A stretch of 64,000 bases of DNA from Epiperipatus broadwayi (Eukaryota; Onychophora; Udeonychophora; Euonychophora; Peripatidae), in NCBI GenBank assembly GCA_028023455.1, contig JAQFVV010006221.1:1120001-1184000 (forward strand), given 5' to 3'. Below the pieces are notes generated by a model. The model did no database searches. It was not told the DNA's origin and was given only the letters and a program-made list of their open reading frames with translations. Positions 1 to 11,361 of the stretch are shown here, piece by piece. Made by a program: the position numbers and the translations under genes. Numbering within the stretch: position 1 is the first letter of the stretch; every line of letters begins with the position of its first letter.

Positions 1-868
1 CTCAATTCTGTAAAATTTGGATTCTATGGAGGTAAGGAGATAAATAATAACATGGACGACAAGATTATAACAACAATTTTAACAAATTTATTTTATATTA
101 GAAAAATAATTATATACAAAATATTTACAATTTTAAAACAAATACTTACAAATATTATATTAAAATTAAAACAAAATATACAAAATAAAATAAAAGAAAG
201 ATTGAATTTACAGATTTACAATTTTGAAAATCATAAATGAGTAAGCCTTCATTCCGGCTTATGAATTTTAAAATTAGAAATACATATCATGTATTAATTA
301 TTCAAAAAATATTTTGTTATTTATCCTACAATATCGTATTAGCTTATTCTAGGTTAATGAAAAGTAAATTTTAAAATAATGTTCAATCTGTACTAAGTAA
401 TAATAAATTTGCTTGGCACCATTCTAATTTTAAGTTGTGTGTTTCATGTTTTAAAATATCAAATGTATAAAAAAAATTAAATAAAGTATAAGCATACACC
501 ATACACTAACATACTTCATTTGATGTTTCACTGTAAAAATATGCATTGCTTTATCAAAATTCTATTGATTTATGAAAAATCGAAGATATCAAAAATTATG
601 CAAAAAATATAAATCATGAATAGTTTATGATTCTTTTATCACCAAAATATTTCAATAATATTAAGAAAAATTATGATTCCTTTGTTATATTCACCATCAG
701 CATTATGCATTCAACAGCATTTGTATTTTTTTTCACAATACCAAAAACCTATCTTACCTACTTCTAAACAAATCATCTTTTCTAAAATTATCCATTATTT
801 ATCTTTCAAAAATACTATAGTACACTATGATTCAGATAGCAATACAATGCATAGGAGATGAAGGAATA
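1..868. other. AT-rich non-coding DNA, no gene recognised
   Basis: No reading frame here looks like a protein, and the short open frames are low-complexity Asn/Lys/Ile/Phe strings expected in AT-rich DNA. The only small structure noted is a 5-bp hairpin near 243-262 (AAGCC/GGCTT). Confidence 0.6.
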
Positions 869-872
869 ATTA

Positions 873-1216
873 GAATAAACATCACATTATCACCCTTTCT
901 TATACTTGCTCTTAATTGTTATTAAAACAGGCAAAACTCTATATGTATTGCCAATCAGTACAAGCCAGAGTAATCAATGGATGCCAGAAGACTTGTGCAT
1001 AAAATCCCCAACTAGTGCCTACTCATCCAACATCCTCAGACTTTTCTGGCTTGTGACCTTCATCAGTGAGGAGCCTTGGATCTGAAAGCACTGCACCTAG
1101 ATCTTAGGATATAATGCAACCCTCCAATATCCACCACCTTTAACTCTACTTAAGTACAAAACTATGAGACCTGAACTGAAAACACCATAATATTTTCAAT
1201 CCAAGCTCATCAGCTT
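873..1216. repeat. Foldback family 1 (FB-1), partial copy
   Basis: The segment shares blocks with 26495-27055 and 50138-50441: an AACAGGCAAAACTCT stretch, CCAGAGTAATCAATGGAT, a CTAGTGCCTACTCATC block and a GAGCACTGCACCTAGATCTTAG block. This copy has one arm only. Its outer end carries a degenerate form of the CATCACATGAT terminus seen in other copies. No coding capacity is visible. It abuts a second repeat that starts at 1221. Confidence 0.7.
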
Positions 1217-1220
1217 ATAC

Positions 1221-1395
1221 ACCTGGGTCTCATTTTATGCGGTAGATAGATTCCTTAGAAAATGCGCACAAAAGAAATTACACAAAAATAAATATAACTT
1301 ACCTTGAAAAATGGGGGCTAGGTTCTGTAATTTTCAGAAATAGGCATAAAAGCAAAGCAACAAAGAATAATTACTTTAAAATTCACATATTGTAA
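1221..1395 (+). repeat. Fragment of MITE family M1 (left end)
   Basis: The segment begins ACCTGGGTCTCATTTTATGC and aligns through about 175 bp with the left end of the complete element at 20555-21501, including a shared TAACTTACCTTGAAAAA block and AAAGCAAAGCA. The right end was not found, so this is a truncated copy. Confidence 0.65.
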
Positions 1396-1954
1396 ATAAA
1401 TTGGCTGTCAAATTGTGAAGATGTAGTGATATATGTTAGCATATAAAAATATATTAAAGTATAAAAATGACCCATTTAAAAAAGAAGACTTCTATAAAGT
1501 GATTTGTTTTTAATAATATAAATATAATGGTAAAATTACTACTTGAATTAAAGCAATACAGAAATGAAGATCATATAATAAAATGTAAATATATATACTG
1601 AGATGGTTGTGTGTCTTGTGGCATACAACAATATAGTAGTGTGTTTTCATGTATACATATTGTAAGCTTTTGATCAGTTATTTGTTAGTTATAAATAATT
1701 TATAATATAATCCAATATATAATTTTAATACAATAGATGTTAAGCTAAATAAACATTGTTACTTATAAATTTGACTTTAATTTATTTTTAATGCAATGCT
1801 CCTTTCAAAGCTAAAGATCTAAAATTGCAGTTAAGAAAAGAAGGAACAATTACTGATTACAAGATAATAATTTATTTTAAAATTTCATAATAATATGTTT
1901 TAATTGTAAATATTTATTATAAATTTGATATTCAAATTCAATTAATAATGTCAT
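1396..1954. other. AT-rich spacer, nothing recognised
   Basis: No repeat shared with the rest of the window and no plausible coding frame was seen. Confidence 0.5.
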
Positions 1955-2235
1955 TTATTAAAAATATAGTTAGAATCAAAACTTTAATCTTAAAGAAATG
2001 ATTTAAATTAATCTCACTTGTAAAACATTTATTAATTTTAAATATTTCAAATAGAAACAGAAAAATATTTTGAAAATAAATAAAAATAAACACTTTCACC
2101 TTAGATTCTTTATTAAAACTAGTCAAAATACTTTTAAAAAATAATTATAAAATACATCAAATCTTTTAAAAACTTGTTTTTATTTTTATTTTTTTGCCAC
2201 CAAAATAAAATATATATTAAAATAGATTTCCAACG

Positions 2236-2282
2236 TTTCGACTATTTCTTTATTTTTTTCTATAGACTTTTTCAAGGAACTA
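2236..2282 (-). other. Degenerate hammerhead-core-like motif
   Basis: On the minus strand the order is CCTTGAAAAAGTC, an A-rich loop, then a GACTATT-type return followed by CGAAACGTTGG. This is the same order (TGA-box, hairpin, CGAAAC) as the clearer copies elsewhere in the window. The first box is degenerate, so activity is unlikely. Confidence 0.3.
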
Positions 2283-3824
2283 AACAGATATAAAAAGGTA
2301 AAAAAAAAAAAATCCATAAAATTTTTTAAAACAAACAAAAATAAAAATCCTGTCACATATACATACTATTTTGGAAAATATATTCTTTACTTACTATGAT
2401 TTCTTTTTCCTAACAGCTTCCAACTTTACATTTTGCCTAAATAAACATTTTATTGTTACAAATATAGTTTTTTATCATCTTATCTTCAATTAACACATTT
2501 TTACATTCCTTTCTTGTTAAAACCATAGAAGCATTAAAAATAATTAATCAGTCGTGAGTGGTAAATGCAAGAAAATCTAATCTTCATTTAAATTAAACTG
2601 TTGGTATGTAAAAAATAATTTGCAAAATTTGAAGAAAATATTTATCCTATACTTAATAATAATAATAAAAAAACTTAAATTAAGATTTCTTATGTTTAAA
2701 TAGAAGATGAACTTTTATGATAGCCTTTTAAGAACTGAATATTAAAATGGAAAAAAAAATCTGTGCAATTTTTGAAGGGTAGATGATAGTCATAAGGATA
2801 ATGTACTACAAGCTAGAAAATTAAATGAATTTATCCAATATGTGTTTGAAATTTTACAAGATAAATGAATAACAGCAAAAGGAGAGAAATCTGAAAGTAA
2901 ACTTATTGATGACTTATTTGAACATGTCTAAAAGTTTGTGCAACATGGGAGAATAAAGTGGAGATTTATTTTATAGTGGACTTTGAAGAGCAGGGTTATA
3001 TGCAATACAACTTTAAAACTAGCTAGGAAGAAAGGATGCTTCCAATTTAAAATTTTGTCCCATCATTTGTGCTTGTTGTTTAATGTTTTGTTGTTAACTA
3101 TACATGTTTTTTTAGCTATATGAAGAGAAGAGAAGCACAAATGCACAATGAATGGTAAAAGTCTATAGAGTAACCATGGTAATATTAACTAAAAGTTTGT
3201 GAAATGGGCTTTAAAAAACAAGAAGAAAAGTATTTCAATTTTAAAATTATTATTAATAATTTTTCTCATTTGGTATAAAATATATATACCTGGTATTGTT
3301 CATAATAGTGATTTAAAGAATTGATATATGCAATTTAGCATATAATATTAAAAGTATTAAAGTTTTTTTGTTAGTTTTCCATGTTAGGAAAAAAAAAGTA
3401 TGCTTAAATATAGGAAGAAAGTACCTATGTGTTGTGTGTGAGTGGAATATAGTGTTAAACTGTATATTTTGAGCCAATATAAAAATTTAGAAAAGGGTGA
3501 TAAAATTCATTAAAAGGTATTTCAAATTTATAATTGTTAAAACATATTTAGTAAAGGGAATGAACTAGTGATTATAAATAAAATCTTGTAGGATTTTCAG
3601 AAAAGAATAATAAACCATATTATAAAATGTAATATTTGGAGAGTAAGAAAGAGTGAATGTTAATGTATGACAATATTATGATCTAGCTGTATTTTTATAT
3701 TGGACTATTTCCATCATTAATATGTGTGTTGGATGTCTTTAGAAAAGTTTAATTTTATTTAAATATTCCAAATGCATTCAACTGTTAGTAATATCACAGC
3801 AAACAGGTTAGTATATGCACAACA

Positions 3825-3856
3825 TTTCGAGAGGTATTTTCCCCCCTCTTCATCAG
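3825..3856 (-). ncRNA. Hammerhead-core-like motif
   Basis: On the minus strand the sequence is CTGATGA, then AGAGG, a G/A-rich loop, CCTCT, then CGAAAT. This matches the hammerhead consensus CUGANGA, stem II, GAAA, with a 5-bp stem II. A short complementary pair, CAACA/TGTTG, flanks the core. I could not identify a convincing stem III with a UH cleavage site, so self-cleavage is only a hypothesis. Confidence 0.45.
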
Positions 3857-3887
3857 GTGTTGTTGGCCTGACCAGTGACAGTACTAG

Positions 3888-3967
3888 CATGGGATTCGAA
3901 CCTGGGTCCATAGATTCTTGATTATTGAATTTTAAGGTAACGCTCTAACCAACTGAGCCATCCTGCC
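3888..3967 (-). other. tRNA-like (Lys-type) pol III promoter region of SINE
   Basis: On the minus strand there is a near-consensus A box, TGGCTCAGTTGG (3949-3960), and a perfect B box, GGTTCGAATCC (3892-3902), about 46 bp apart as in a tRNA gene. The anticodon arm does not fold, so it is a SINE head rather than a functional tRNA. Lysine-tRNA-derived SINEs are known from squid and octopus; assignment to a named family needs alignment. Confidence 0.7.
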
Positions 3968-3975
3968 AGCAACAG

Positions 3976-4008
3976 CTGAAGAAGAGGGGAGAAAAATACC
4001 TTTCGAAA
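3976..4008 (+). ncRNA. Hammerhead-core-like motif (inverted partner)
   Basis: On the + strand the sequence is CTGAAGA, AGAGG, a loop, CCTTT, then CGAAAC. It is the head-to-head partner of the motif at 3825-3856, with the tRNA-like segment between them. Confidence 0.4.
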
Positions 4009-4324
4009 CATTGTGCATATACTAACCTGTTTGCTGTGACATTACTAACAGTTGTTTGGTGTGATATTACTAACAGTTGTTTGCTGTGATATTACTAACA
4101 GTTGGTGCATATACTAACCTGTTTGCCATGATATTACTAACAATTGAATGCATTTGGAATATTTAAATAAAATTAAACTTCTCTAAAGACATTCAACACA
4201 CATTGTCCAATATAAAAATACAGCTAGAATACCATCATCACAAACCTTCAAAAAACAATATTATGATCTCATTTGTTAGAATATATATCTTACTGATAAT
4301 AATAAAAATAAATTGTTTTGTGAC

Positions 4325-4465
4325 ATGATTGCAAAAGATAGGAAAGTAGTTCATGGGAAGAATATATATTATTGGTATAGAATTGGTAAAATATTAGATG
4401 CTAAATCCACTGTAGAAAAAGGTGAATTAAAATTCCAGGATACAATATATAAAATATCATCCTGA
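4325..4465 (+). pseudogene. ORF fragment conserved with copy B, C-terminal end
   Basis: This is a 46-codon frame from ATG to TGA. It aligns in frame with the end of the frame at 11158-11361. Shared residues include the DRKV, GKNI, RIGKILD, LKFQD and IYKISS blocks, and both copies stop directly after the last block. The family is not recognised. Matching frame and stop in two diverged copies suggest the C-terminus of a protein once encoded by the repeat; the upstream portion is broken. Confidence 0.4.
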
Positions 4466-4520
4466 AGACCCGATGAATAGTTAAGTGAGTGGAATCTTTG
4501 TGTTATCCTGATAGTTATTA

Positions 4521-6719
4521 GAATGAGATGGAGGATTTTCGGCAAAGAAATGAGTGTGATACATACTGTTAAGTGCCTCTTGAAAAAGCAAGAATAAAAT
4601 TGGGTAAGTTCATTAAGAAAATGATTACTTGCCAAAGTATGACCCCTCATAAATAAAAGAAATCTCCATTCTTCCATTAGGATAGTATTTAATAAAATCA
4701 GTTAATCATCTTTATAAAGTTTCATAGTAAATAATAATATAGTATGCATCGAAAGTAGACTCAATATTTTAAAAGATTCTATAGTTTTTCTTCCTAAGTC
4801 TAAACAGATCAGCCTATAGGTAGTAAAACCATATACAGAACAAAGTTCTATACAGTTGAATAAAACTTGATTAAATGATTATATGAATAACAATAACTGA
4901 GATCTAAGATTATCAGAAAACACGAGTAAGAAAGAGAGAATAAATGCATAAATGAATTGCCTTATTAAAAAAAAGAATCCTAACTTTATTATTCATTTTA
5001 AATACATCATAAATATTGCCTTTTATTGTTTTTTATATTTACCATATCAGTAATAACTTTTTTAATAAGATGGAAGTGTAATATTTTAAATCAAATTTTA
5101 AATAAAAAATATAATTTAACTTTTACAAGATTATCAACGTATTGCGAGTTACAAAATATCAGGTAATATGGAAAATGATTGTGAAGATCATAGTTAACTC
5201 ATGAATGATGCAAATATATTAGATGTAGTATGAAAGCATACATAATAAAATGATAAATTTGTAATTTCAAAAGAACTAAAAGACAAACTAAAGGAAAAGT
5301 TAATGGTATATAATAATCATGAAGTTTATTTGTAAATAGTGTAAATAATTTATTACCAATGTATAAACAGTTTTCATGCTTTTTTTGTTAATGAAGTATT
5401 TAACCTAATGTTCATATGTGTTTGTTGTTTATTAGTATTATTGTAAATAAATGACCATTTTGATTTAAACTTTGTAGTATTAAGTTCATTGTGTCTGAGA
5501 GTCATTTCCATCACACAAGGTCATTTCAATAAAGCACATTATCCACATTGAATTATAAATATCATATTTTGATTACATGTCTCATTTGAGGAGTTACACT
5601 TAAGAATTTATAATTAATACATTAACTGTTAATTGTTTTTAAATTATGACTATATTAAAGAAAGCTTATGGTATTTCATATTTATTTAGATATAAAAGAA
5701 TCTTGAAGAGCCATATGAAAAATACTCTCAAGTATTACAAAAAAGAGAGCATATAATAGAAATCATTAGTATGTTTGAGAGTCACATTCTAATTTTGTAA
5801 TGTAAGTTGAAATATATATTATATCATAAATTTAATAGTATTATATTATTTCAGAGTACAAGTTACTAACCAAATATATTTTAATAAAGGTTTGTAATTC
5901 AGAAGGATCTAGTAATAGTGGGTGAATGCTAAATAATTGAGAAAAGTATTTAATTACGTTAGCCTTTGTAGATAATAATTATATGATAAAGCTCTCAATT
6001 ATGATACAATAAATATTCTATAGTGATTGTGATTAAGATAGGTAAAAGAATAAATCTTCAAAAAATAAATTGGATTATTTAAGTGAAGGTAATTGATAGA
6101 TAGTTAGTGTTAATTTCTATGTCTTATTAGTATAGTTTGATTAATTATTCCAATTGGAGATTAATCATAGTTTGCAACAGTAAGTGTGCTTTTATTTAAA
6201 TGGTTGGATCCTAGTAAAATCCATCTTATGATTCAATTATTTAATTATCAATCTAATGGTCATATTATATTTAGAATAGAATACTTATGATCAATTATTT
6301 TAAGTTAATGTAATTTTATTAATATTTTTATTTTAAGATTCTTAAAGTATAGAAGAGTAGTTTAAATCATTATTTAAATAAAATATTATGTTAGTCATTG
6401 TTAGTTGTGGAGATTTTTGTAATGATTGTAATAGGATAGTAGCAGGAGAATTTTTACAATAGCAATGCCATTGTGGAATGTATTTTATATACCTCTCAAT
6501 GTTAAAACTACTCTCTTGTAATCATCCCTAGAGTTTATCTTATGTTTAGATGTTTAGCCAGTTTTAAGCCCCATAAAGTCTTATACTTTACTGTTGTTAT
6601 ACTTGATTGTTTGCTATTGAGCTAGTATAGCAGAAAATACAAAAGGAGAAAGTAAGGTAGAGATGTGTGAAAAGAACAGAAAAGAAAGGTTACATAGTTA
6701 AGTATTTATTAATTGATTA
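4521..6719. other. AT-rich DNA between duplicated blocks
   Basis: I see no recognisable gene, tRNA or terminal repeat in this 2.2-kb stretch. Open frames are short and low-complexity on both strands. Confidence 0.5.
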
Positions 6720-7530
6720 ACTAAAGTTAGAATCAAAACTTTGGTCCTTTAAATAAATGATTTAAATTAATTTCATTTGTAAAACATTTGTTGATTTCAA
6801 TTATTTAAATTAGAAACAAAAAATCTTTAAGTTAAAAAAAGTTGTACAAGTTGAGTTGGGATAATAACCAATGAGAGTTGAGTAAGCAGTTCTCTAACAT
6901 CACTTTATACCAGGTTTTTAAAAGAAAAAAAACTTAGTAGACAATCAAGGTAAAAAGATTCAAGAAGTATTAAAAAGTAGATAGCAGTCTCTTTTTTTTT
7001 CTCCTTACAAAAAAGTTATAAAAGCTAAAACATTTATAGTCTTAAGCAGGAAAAATCATATTCACAAAGCTATCCAAGAATATGAAATGTTTTGATATTA
7101 ATTATTAATACTATGAAGTGAGTAAACTAATCTTCATTATGATAGAAGTGCCAATCTTGATCATCCTCTTATAGTTAAGATAATACCCAAAGAAGTTTTA
7201 AAAAAAATACAAGTTGTTATTTTAATTTTGCCTGAGATAACCAGGAGAAAGGAAAACAACTACATTGCTTCAAAGAGAATATTAACTGCATCCACATAAG
7301 AAAACATTCATTTATCTTTGTTAAATTAAGTGTTTTATTAATCATAGATTAAATGTGGAAAAAACATAAAAAATTATAGAAATAAATTAAAGCTGATATA
7401 AATATTTCATAGAGCATTAAAAATAGTTAATCAGTACTGAGTGATGAATGCAAAAAAAGCTAATCTTCATTTGAATTAATATTTAAAAATAATTTGCAAA
7501 ATTTGAAGAAAATATTTATCCCATGCTTAA

Positions 7531-7910
7531 CTTTTTTTTTTTTTTTTAAAAAGATCGCTTTTTAAAATAATATTTCTTTTCTCACTTCATTTCTATCTTC
7601 AATTTTTTCGAATATTTTGTTTTTTATTATTCTCTCAAAATAATTTTTTTTCCAAAATCATTTAAATTTCGATGAAAGTCTCCGTTTTTCTTTATTTTCT
7701 TGCACAGTTTCTTTGTTCTTTCCACCAATCAGAATCTTTTCTGAGACACTAGAACCAATCACAATAATTCCTTCTTTGTTTGTTTAACGTTTTTATTTTT
7801 CTAAATACAGACAAATCTCAGACTTTAAAACGAATTCAAAGTTTACAATATTTCGAAAAACTACGAGTGAGAGCAGAGCGGGCCCCGCAAAATAATGAAA
7901 GAAAAAGGTA
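7531..7910 (-). mobile_element. Poly(T)-bounded 380-bp insertion (retrocopy-like)
   Basis: The insert is absent from the matching position of copy A (about 2660). It begins on the + strand with about 17 T and ends near a GC-rich patch, GCGGGCCCCGC (7878-7888). Read on the minus strand this is a GC-rich 5' end followed by a poly(A)-like tail, as expected of a retroposed transcript or SINE-like element. Two CCAATCA boxes lie at about 7724 and 7755. No obvious long target duplication and no protein frame were seen. Confidence 0.5.
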
Positions 7911-8889
7911 AATAAAACTTAAATTAAGATTTCTTATGTTTAAATAGAAAATGATCTTTTATGATAGCCTTTTAAGTACTGAATATTAAAATGGAAAAAA
8001 ATCTGTATAACTTTTGAAGGGTAGATGATAGTCATAAGGATAATGTACTACAAGCTAGAAAATTAAATGAATTTATTCAATATGTGTTTGAAATTTTGCA
8101 AGATGAATGAATAACAGAAAAGGAGAGAAATTAGAAAGTAAATTTATTGATGACTTATTTGAATATGTCGAAAAGTTTGTGCAGCATGGGAAAATAAAGT
8201 GGAGATTTAGTTAGAATATTCATCAAACTTTTCATAGTGGATTTTAAAGAGCAGAATTATATGCAATGCAATTTTAAAGCTAACTTGGAAGAATGCATTC
8301 AATTTAAAATTTTGTCCTGTTATTTGTGCTTGTTATTAATGTTTTCTTTAACTATGTATGTCTTTTAGCAATATGAAGAGAGGAGAAACACACACCCATG
8401 ATGAATGGTAAAAGTAACCATGGTAATATTAACTAAAATTTGTGAAATAGTTTAAAAAAACAAGGAGAAAAGAATTTCAATTTTAAAGTTATTATTAATA
8501 ATTATTCTAATTTGATATGAAATATACACAGAAGGTATTTTTCATAGTAGTAAATTAAAGAATTGATATAATCAATTTAGTTTATAATTTTAAAAGTTTT
8601 TTTTTTTTTTAAAGATTATAATATATTAATTATTTTTCATGATAGAAACAAAAAGTATGCCTAAATATAAGAAGGAAATATCTATGAGTTACAAATTGAA
8701 AGTGGGTGTGTGTGGAATATAGTGTTTAAGCTGTATATTTTGAGCCAGTATAAAAATTTAGAAAATTAAGTGTGATAAAATACATTAAAAGCTATTTTGG
8801 TAATAGTATGAATACTGAACCCTACCCTCTGATGGTGCTCTTTTTCATCCAATGCACATCAATATACTGATTCACGGGCCATCTGTTTG

Positions 8890-9960
8890 TTTACATAATA
8901 TTATAGTAAAAGATTTCTTTTTCAACCATTTTTAATTTTTTGTTTATCGGCCTGTCTGTTTGGTTTACATAATATTACAGTAAACCACCAAAGTTTTTAT
9001 TTTTCCACCCAGTTTTTTTTTCTTTTTTTTAATAAACAAATACATTTGTTTTTAGATGGTCTAGGGATGGTGTTTGTTTTTAAATTATCAATGAACTAAC
9101 TGTCCGCCAGTTTCTTTACATAATATTACTTACAGTAAACCCAATTTTTTTTTGTTTTCCACCCAGTTTTTTTACTTTTTTTTTTTGGTTCGTTTTTTTT
9201 AAAGAAACAAACACTTTGTTTCTAGATAGTGTAGGGATGTTGGTTTGCTTTTAAATTATTGAGTAATGGTACGCCAGTTTGTTTACACAAAAATACTGTA
9301 ACAAACACTTTATTGTTTTTAATTGGTGGAGGGGGGTTGGTTGTTTGCTTTTAACTTATCTTCTTTTTTTTTTTGATTGATGTTTTGATTTGTTGAAAGA
9401 CTTCAACAATTTGGTACTTTTGAATAAACCAACACTTGGTTTTTTAGAGGGGAGAGGGTTTGTTTTGATTTTGAATTGTCGTCTTTTTTTGTTAGTTTAT
9501 GGTAACACTTTGTTGTTTTTAGATGGTGGAGGGGGGTTGGTTGGTTGATTTTAACTTATCTTCTTAAACATTACTAATGTTAATTTAACTTATCTTCTTT
9601 CTTTTTTTTGGTTGATGTTTTGATTTGCTGAAAAACTTCAATAATTTGGTATTTTTGAATAAACCAACACTTGGTTTTTTAGAGTGTGAAGGGAAGAGGA
9701 GTTGTTTTAATTTTGAATTGTCATCTTTTGATTTTGGTTATTTTATTACGAGGCTTTTTTTAAAAAAATCTTTACACTACAGAAAGTTTTATATGATAGT
9801 GAAAAGTTCTTCATAATTTTTTGGGCTCTTTAATTTTAAAAAAGATGTAAACAATTCATTTTGGAAAAAAAAAAACACTTCTTTTAAGCCAAACGGGGGA
9901 GGTGGGGTGGTGGGGAAGGTTTGTTTTGATTTTTAATTATCGACTTCTTTTTGTATTTTC
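8890..9960 (+). repeat. Subterminal and internal degenerate tandem repeats of the transposon
   Basis: Recurring units include GTTTGTTTACATAATATTA (8886, 8952, 9112) and a longer unit: AATAAACCAACACTTGGTTTT, a GGGGAGAGG-type patch, then TTTTGAATTGTC (9423-9480 and 9656-9722). TTTTTAGATGGTGGAGGGG/TTAACTTATCTTCTT alternates with these. Repeated subterminal motifs are common transposase-binding arrays, but that function is inference. Confidence 0.55.
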
Positions 9961-10149
9961 TTTTTGAACATTTATGTTACAGCACAGCTCTTTAGTATGA
10001 TTTTATTTTTTTGGGGGGGGGGGGTAAATAGCCTCTTAAACACTTCTTTTTTTGATATAATAAAATATTACCTACTTTAACTGTTAATGAAACTTATCTA
10101 ATATTGCCTACCTACTTTAGAATCATGTGAACAACAAAAACAACGACAA

Positions 10150-10818
10150 GTTTCCCATAAAATAATTTTATTGATTCAAAAAGAAATGAAAATTTGGACA
10201 AGTTGTGAACCAAAAAGAAGTAAAAAAAAAACATTTTCAGGGTATAAAAAAACCAAAAGTAACATGCAAATAAACTAACAGGGAAACCTCAAAGCTGTAA
10301 GTAACAGGATTTTGGAGCCAACTACCCTTACGCAAACCTACACAGGTATGCTTGCAGGAGTGGAATGGAATTCACCAGATCCTGTGGTTGACTAAAAGCA
10401 TGTCTTTCCCACAAGCCTTCACATCCAGCAGCACAATTTTATCTTTTTTGAGAAAACACAATATTGTGACTGGCCGGCAATTCACTCAGCTTTGACTAAT
10501 TCAGACAACTTGCAGATGACATTTTACAGTTCTCACACAGATTCATATGTAAACGGGCATTTACATAAGAAATCAGAAAAAACTGCTGAAAAAAAAAAAC
10601 CTTTTCAAGTTGTGTACAGTTCAAAAGCGTAGGAAAGCATGTGTGACAACATGATAATTCTTAATATGGAACACTAATTCCACTACACTTTTTAAAAAAT
10701 TTCTGACAATGAATTTTTGCAGAGTTTCATCTTTTTCAAATATGGCCACCATCAAATCAGACTGTAGCAAAAGTTCAAGAGTGCTCAGTTGAGGAATATT
10801 GCCTAATGCAATGGACAT
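10150..10818 (-). pseudogene. Possible 3' gene fragment inside the transposon
   Basis: A 65-codon minus-strand frame (10818 to 10621) is less low-complexity than its surroundings. It contains LGNIPQLSTLELLLQS- and FEKDETLQKFIVRNFLKS-like stretches and ends in a stop. Downstream on the minus strand, near 10165, is AATAAAATTATTTTATGGG, a candidate poly(A) signal. This could be the 3' end of a transposase or of a captured host gene. The protein is not recognised. Confidence 0.3.
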
Positions 10819-11157
10819 AGTATTTCATTATCTAATTGTGGAATACATCGCCCTCAGACAGCCTGTTATGGCTCAAAAACACCTATTGCACTGTCAGCCA
10901 TAAGTTAAGGCTGCTAAAATGGTATATTGATGTGCATTTTGTGAAAAACAACACCATCAAATGGTGGGGTTCAGTATTCATACCATTATCAGTATTTTGA
11001 ATTCCTTATTATTAAAACGTATTTAGCAAAGGGAATGAATTAGTCATTATAAATAAAATCTGATAGGATTCTCAGAAAATAATTATATTACAAAATGTAA
11101 TATTTAGAAAAGCCAAACAAGAGTAAATGTTAGTGTAAGACAATATCATGATATCAT

Positions 11158-11361
11158 TTGTTAAAAAAAATCTTATTGATAATAATAATAAAAATAGATT
11201 ATTTATTTTATGACATGATTGGAAATATAGATAGAAAAGTATTTAATGGAAAGAATATATTATACTATTGGTGTAGAATTGGTAAAATATTAGATACTAA
11301 ATACACTGTAGGAGAAGGAATGTTAAAATTCCAGGATAGGATATACAAAATATCATCATGA
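11158..11361 (+). pseudogene. ORF fragment of the duplicated block (copy B)
   Basis: This 67-codon frame has a C-terminal 46-50 residues that match the frame at 4325-4465 in copy A and end at the same stop. The N-terminal part is a low-complexity Lys/Ile-rich lead-in and may not be coding. No known domain recognised. Confidence 0.4.

Larger units (their letters stand above)
3670..4269 (-). mobile_element. tRNA-headed foldback retroposon with 15-bp target duplication
   Basis: The element (3685-4254) is flanked by perfect 15-bp direct repeats, ACAATATTATGATCT, at 3670-3684 and 4255-4269. The collinear copy B reads GACAATATCATGATATC at this point without the insertion, so B is an empty site. 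The outer arms are inverted: AGCTGTATTTTTATATTGGA at 3685 returns as its complement ending at 4225. A tRNA-like promoter region sits in the middle (minus strand, 3888-3967). Hammerhead-core-like motifs flank it on both sides. The right arm also holds a small triplication of a GATATTACTAACAGTTG unit. A related shorter copy on the + strand at 52655-52964 has its own target duplication. Long target duplications point to LINE-type target-primed insertion. The mobilising partner is unknown. Confidence 0.8.
1955..4520 (+). repeat. Duplicated block, copy A (unrecognised family)
   Basis: The block aligns collinearly with copy B (about 6720-11400). Shared anchors are GTTAGAATCAAAACTTT (1964/6726), GCATTAAAAATA (2532/7414), GGTAGATGATAGTCATAAGG (2778/8020), GATGACTTATTTGAA (2908/8149), TTTTGAGCCA (3467/8738) and AAAATTCCAGGATA (about 4430/11325). 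Copy A is interrupted by the retroposon at 3685-4254, which is absent from copy B. Fragments of a shared reading frame are visible but broken by stops. The two copies may be tandem duplicates or independent members of a dispersed family. The family was not recognised. Confidence 0.75.
8799..10990. mobile_element. DNA transposon with 69-bp terminal inverted repeats
   Basis: The left end, GGTAATAGTATGAATACTGA, and the right end (complement, GATAATGGTATGAATACTGA) match over about 69 bp, ending at ATGCACATCAATATAC on both sides. The host flanks GCTATTTT (8791-8798) and AGTATTTT (10991-10998) could be a decayed 8-bp target duplication. Copy A carries only GGTATTTC at the site. An 8-bp duplication would fit hAT, P or Merlin-like superfamilies, but the terminus is not one I can assign. 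The interior has no intact transposase. Confidence 0.75.

Noticed and set aside
4369-4677. 102-codon minus-strand frame
   Set aside because: Antisense to the conserved frame of the duplicated block; not kept open in copy B.
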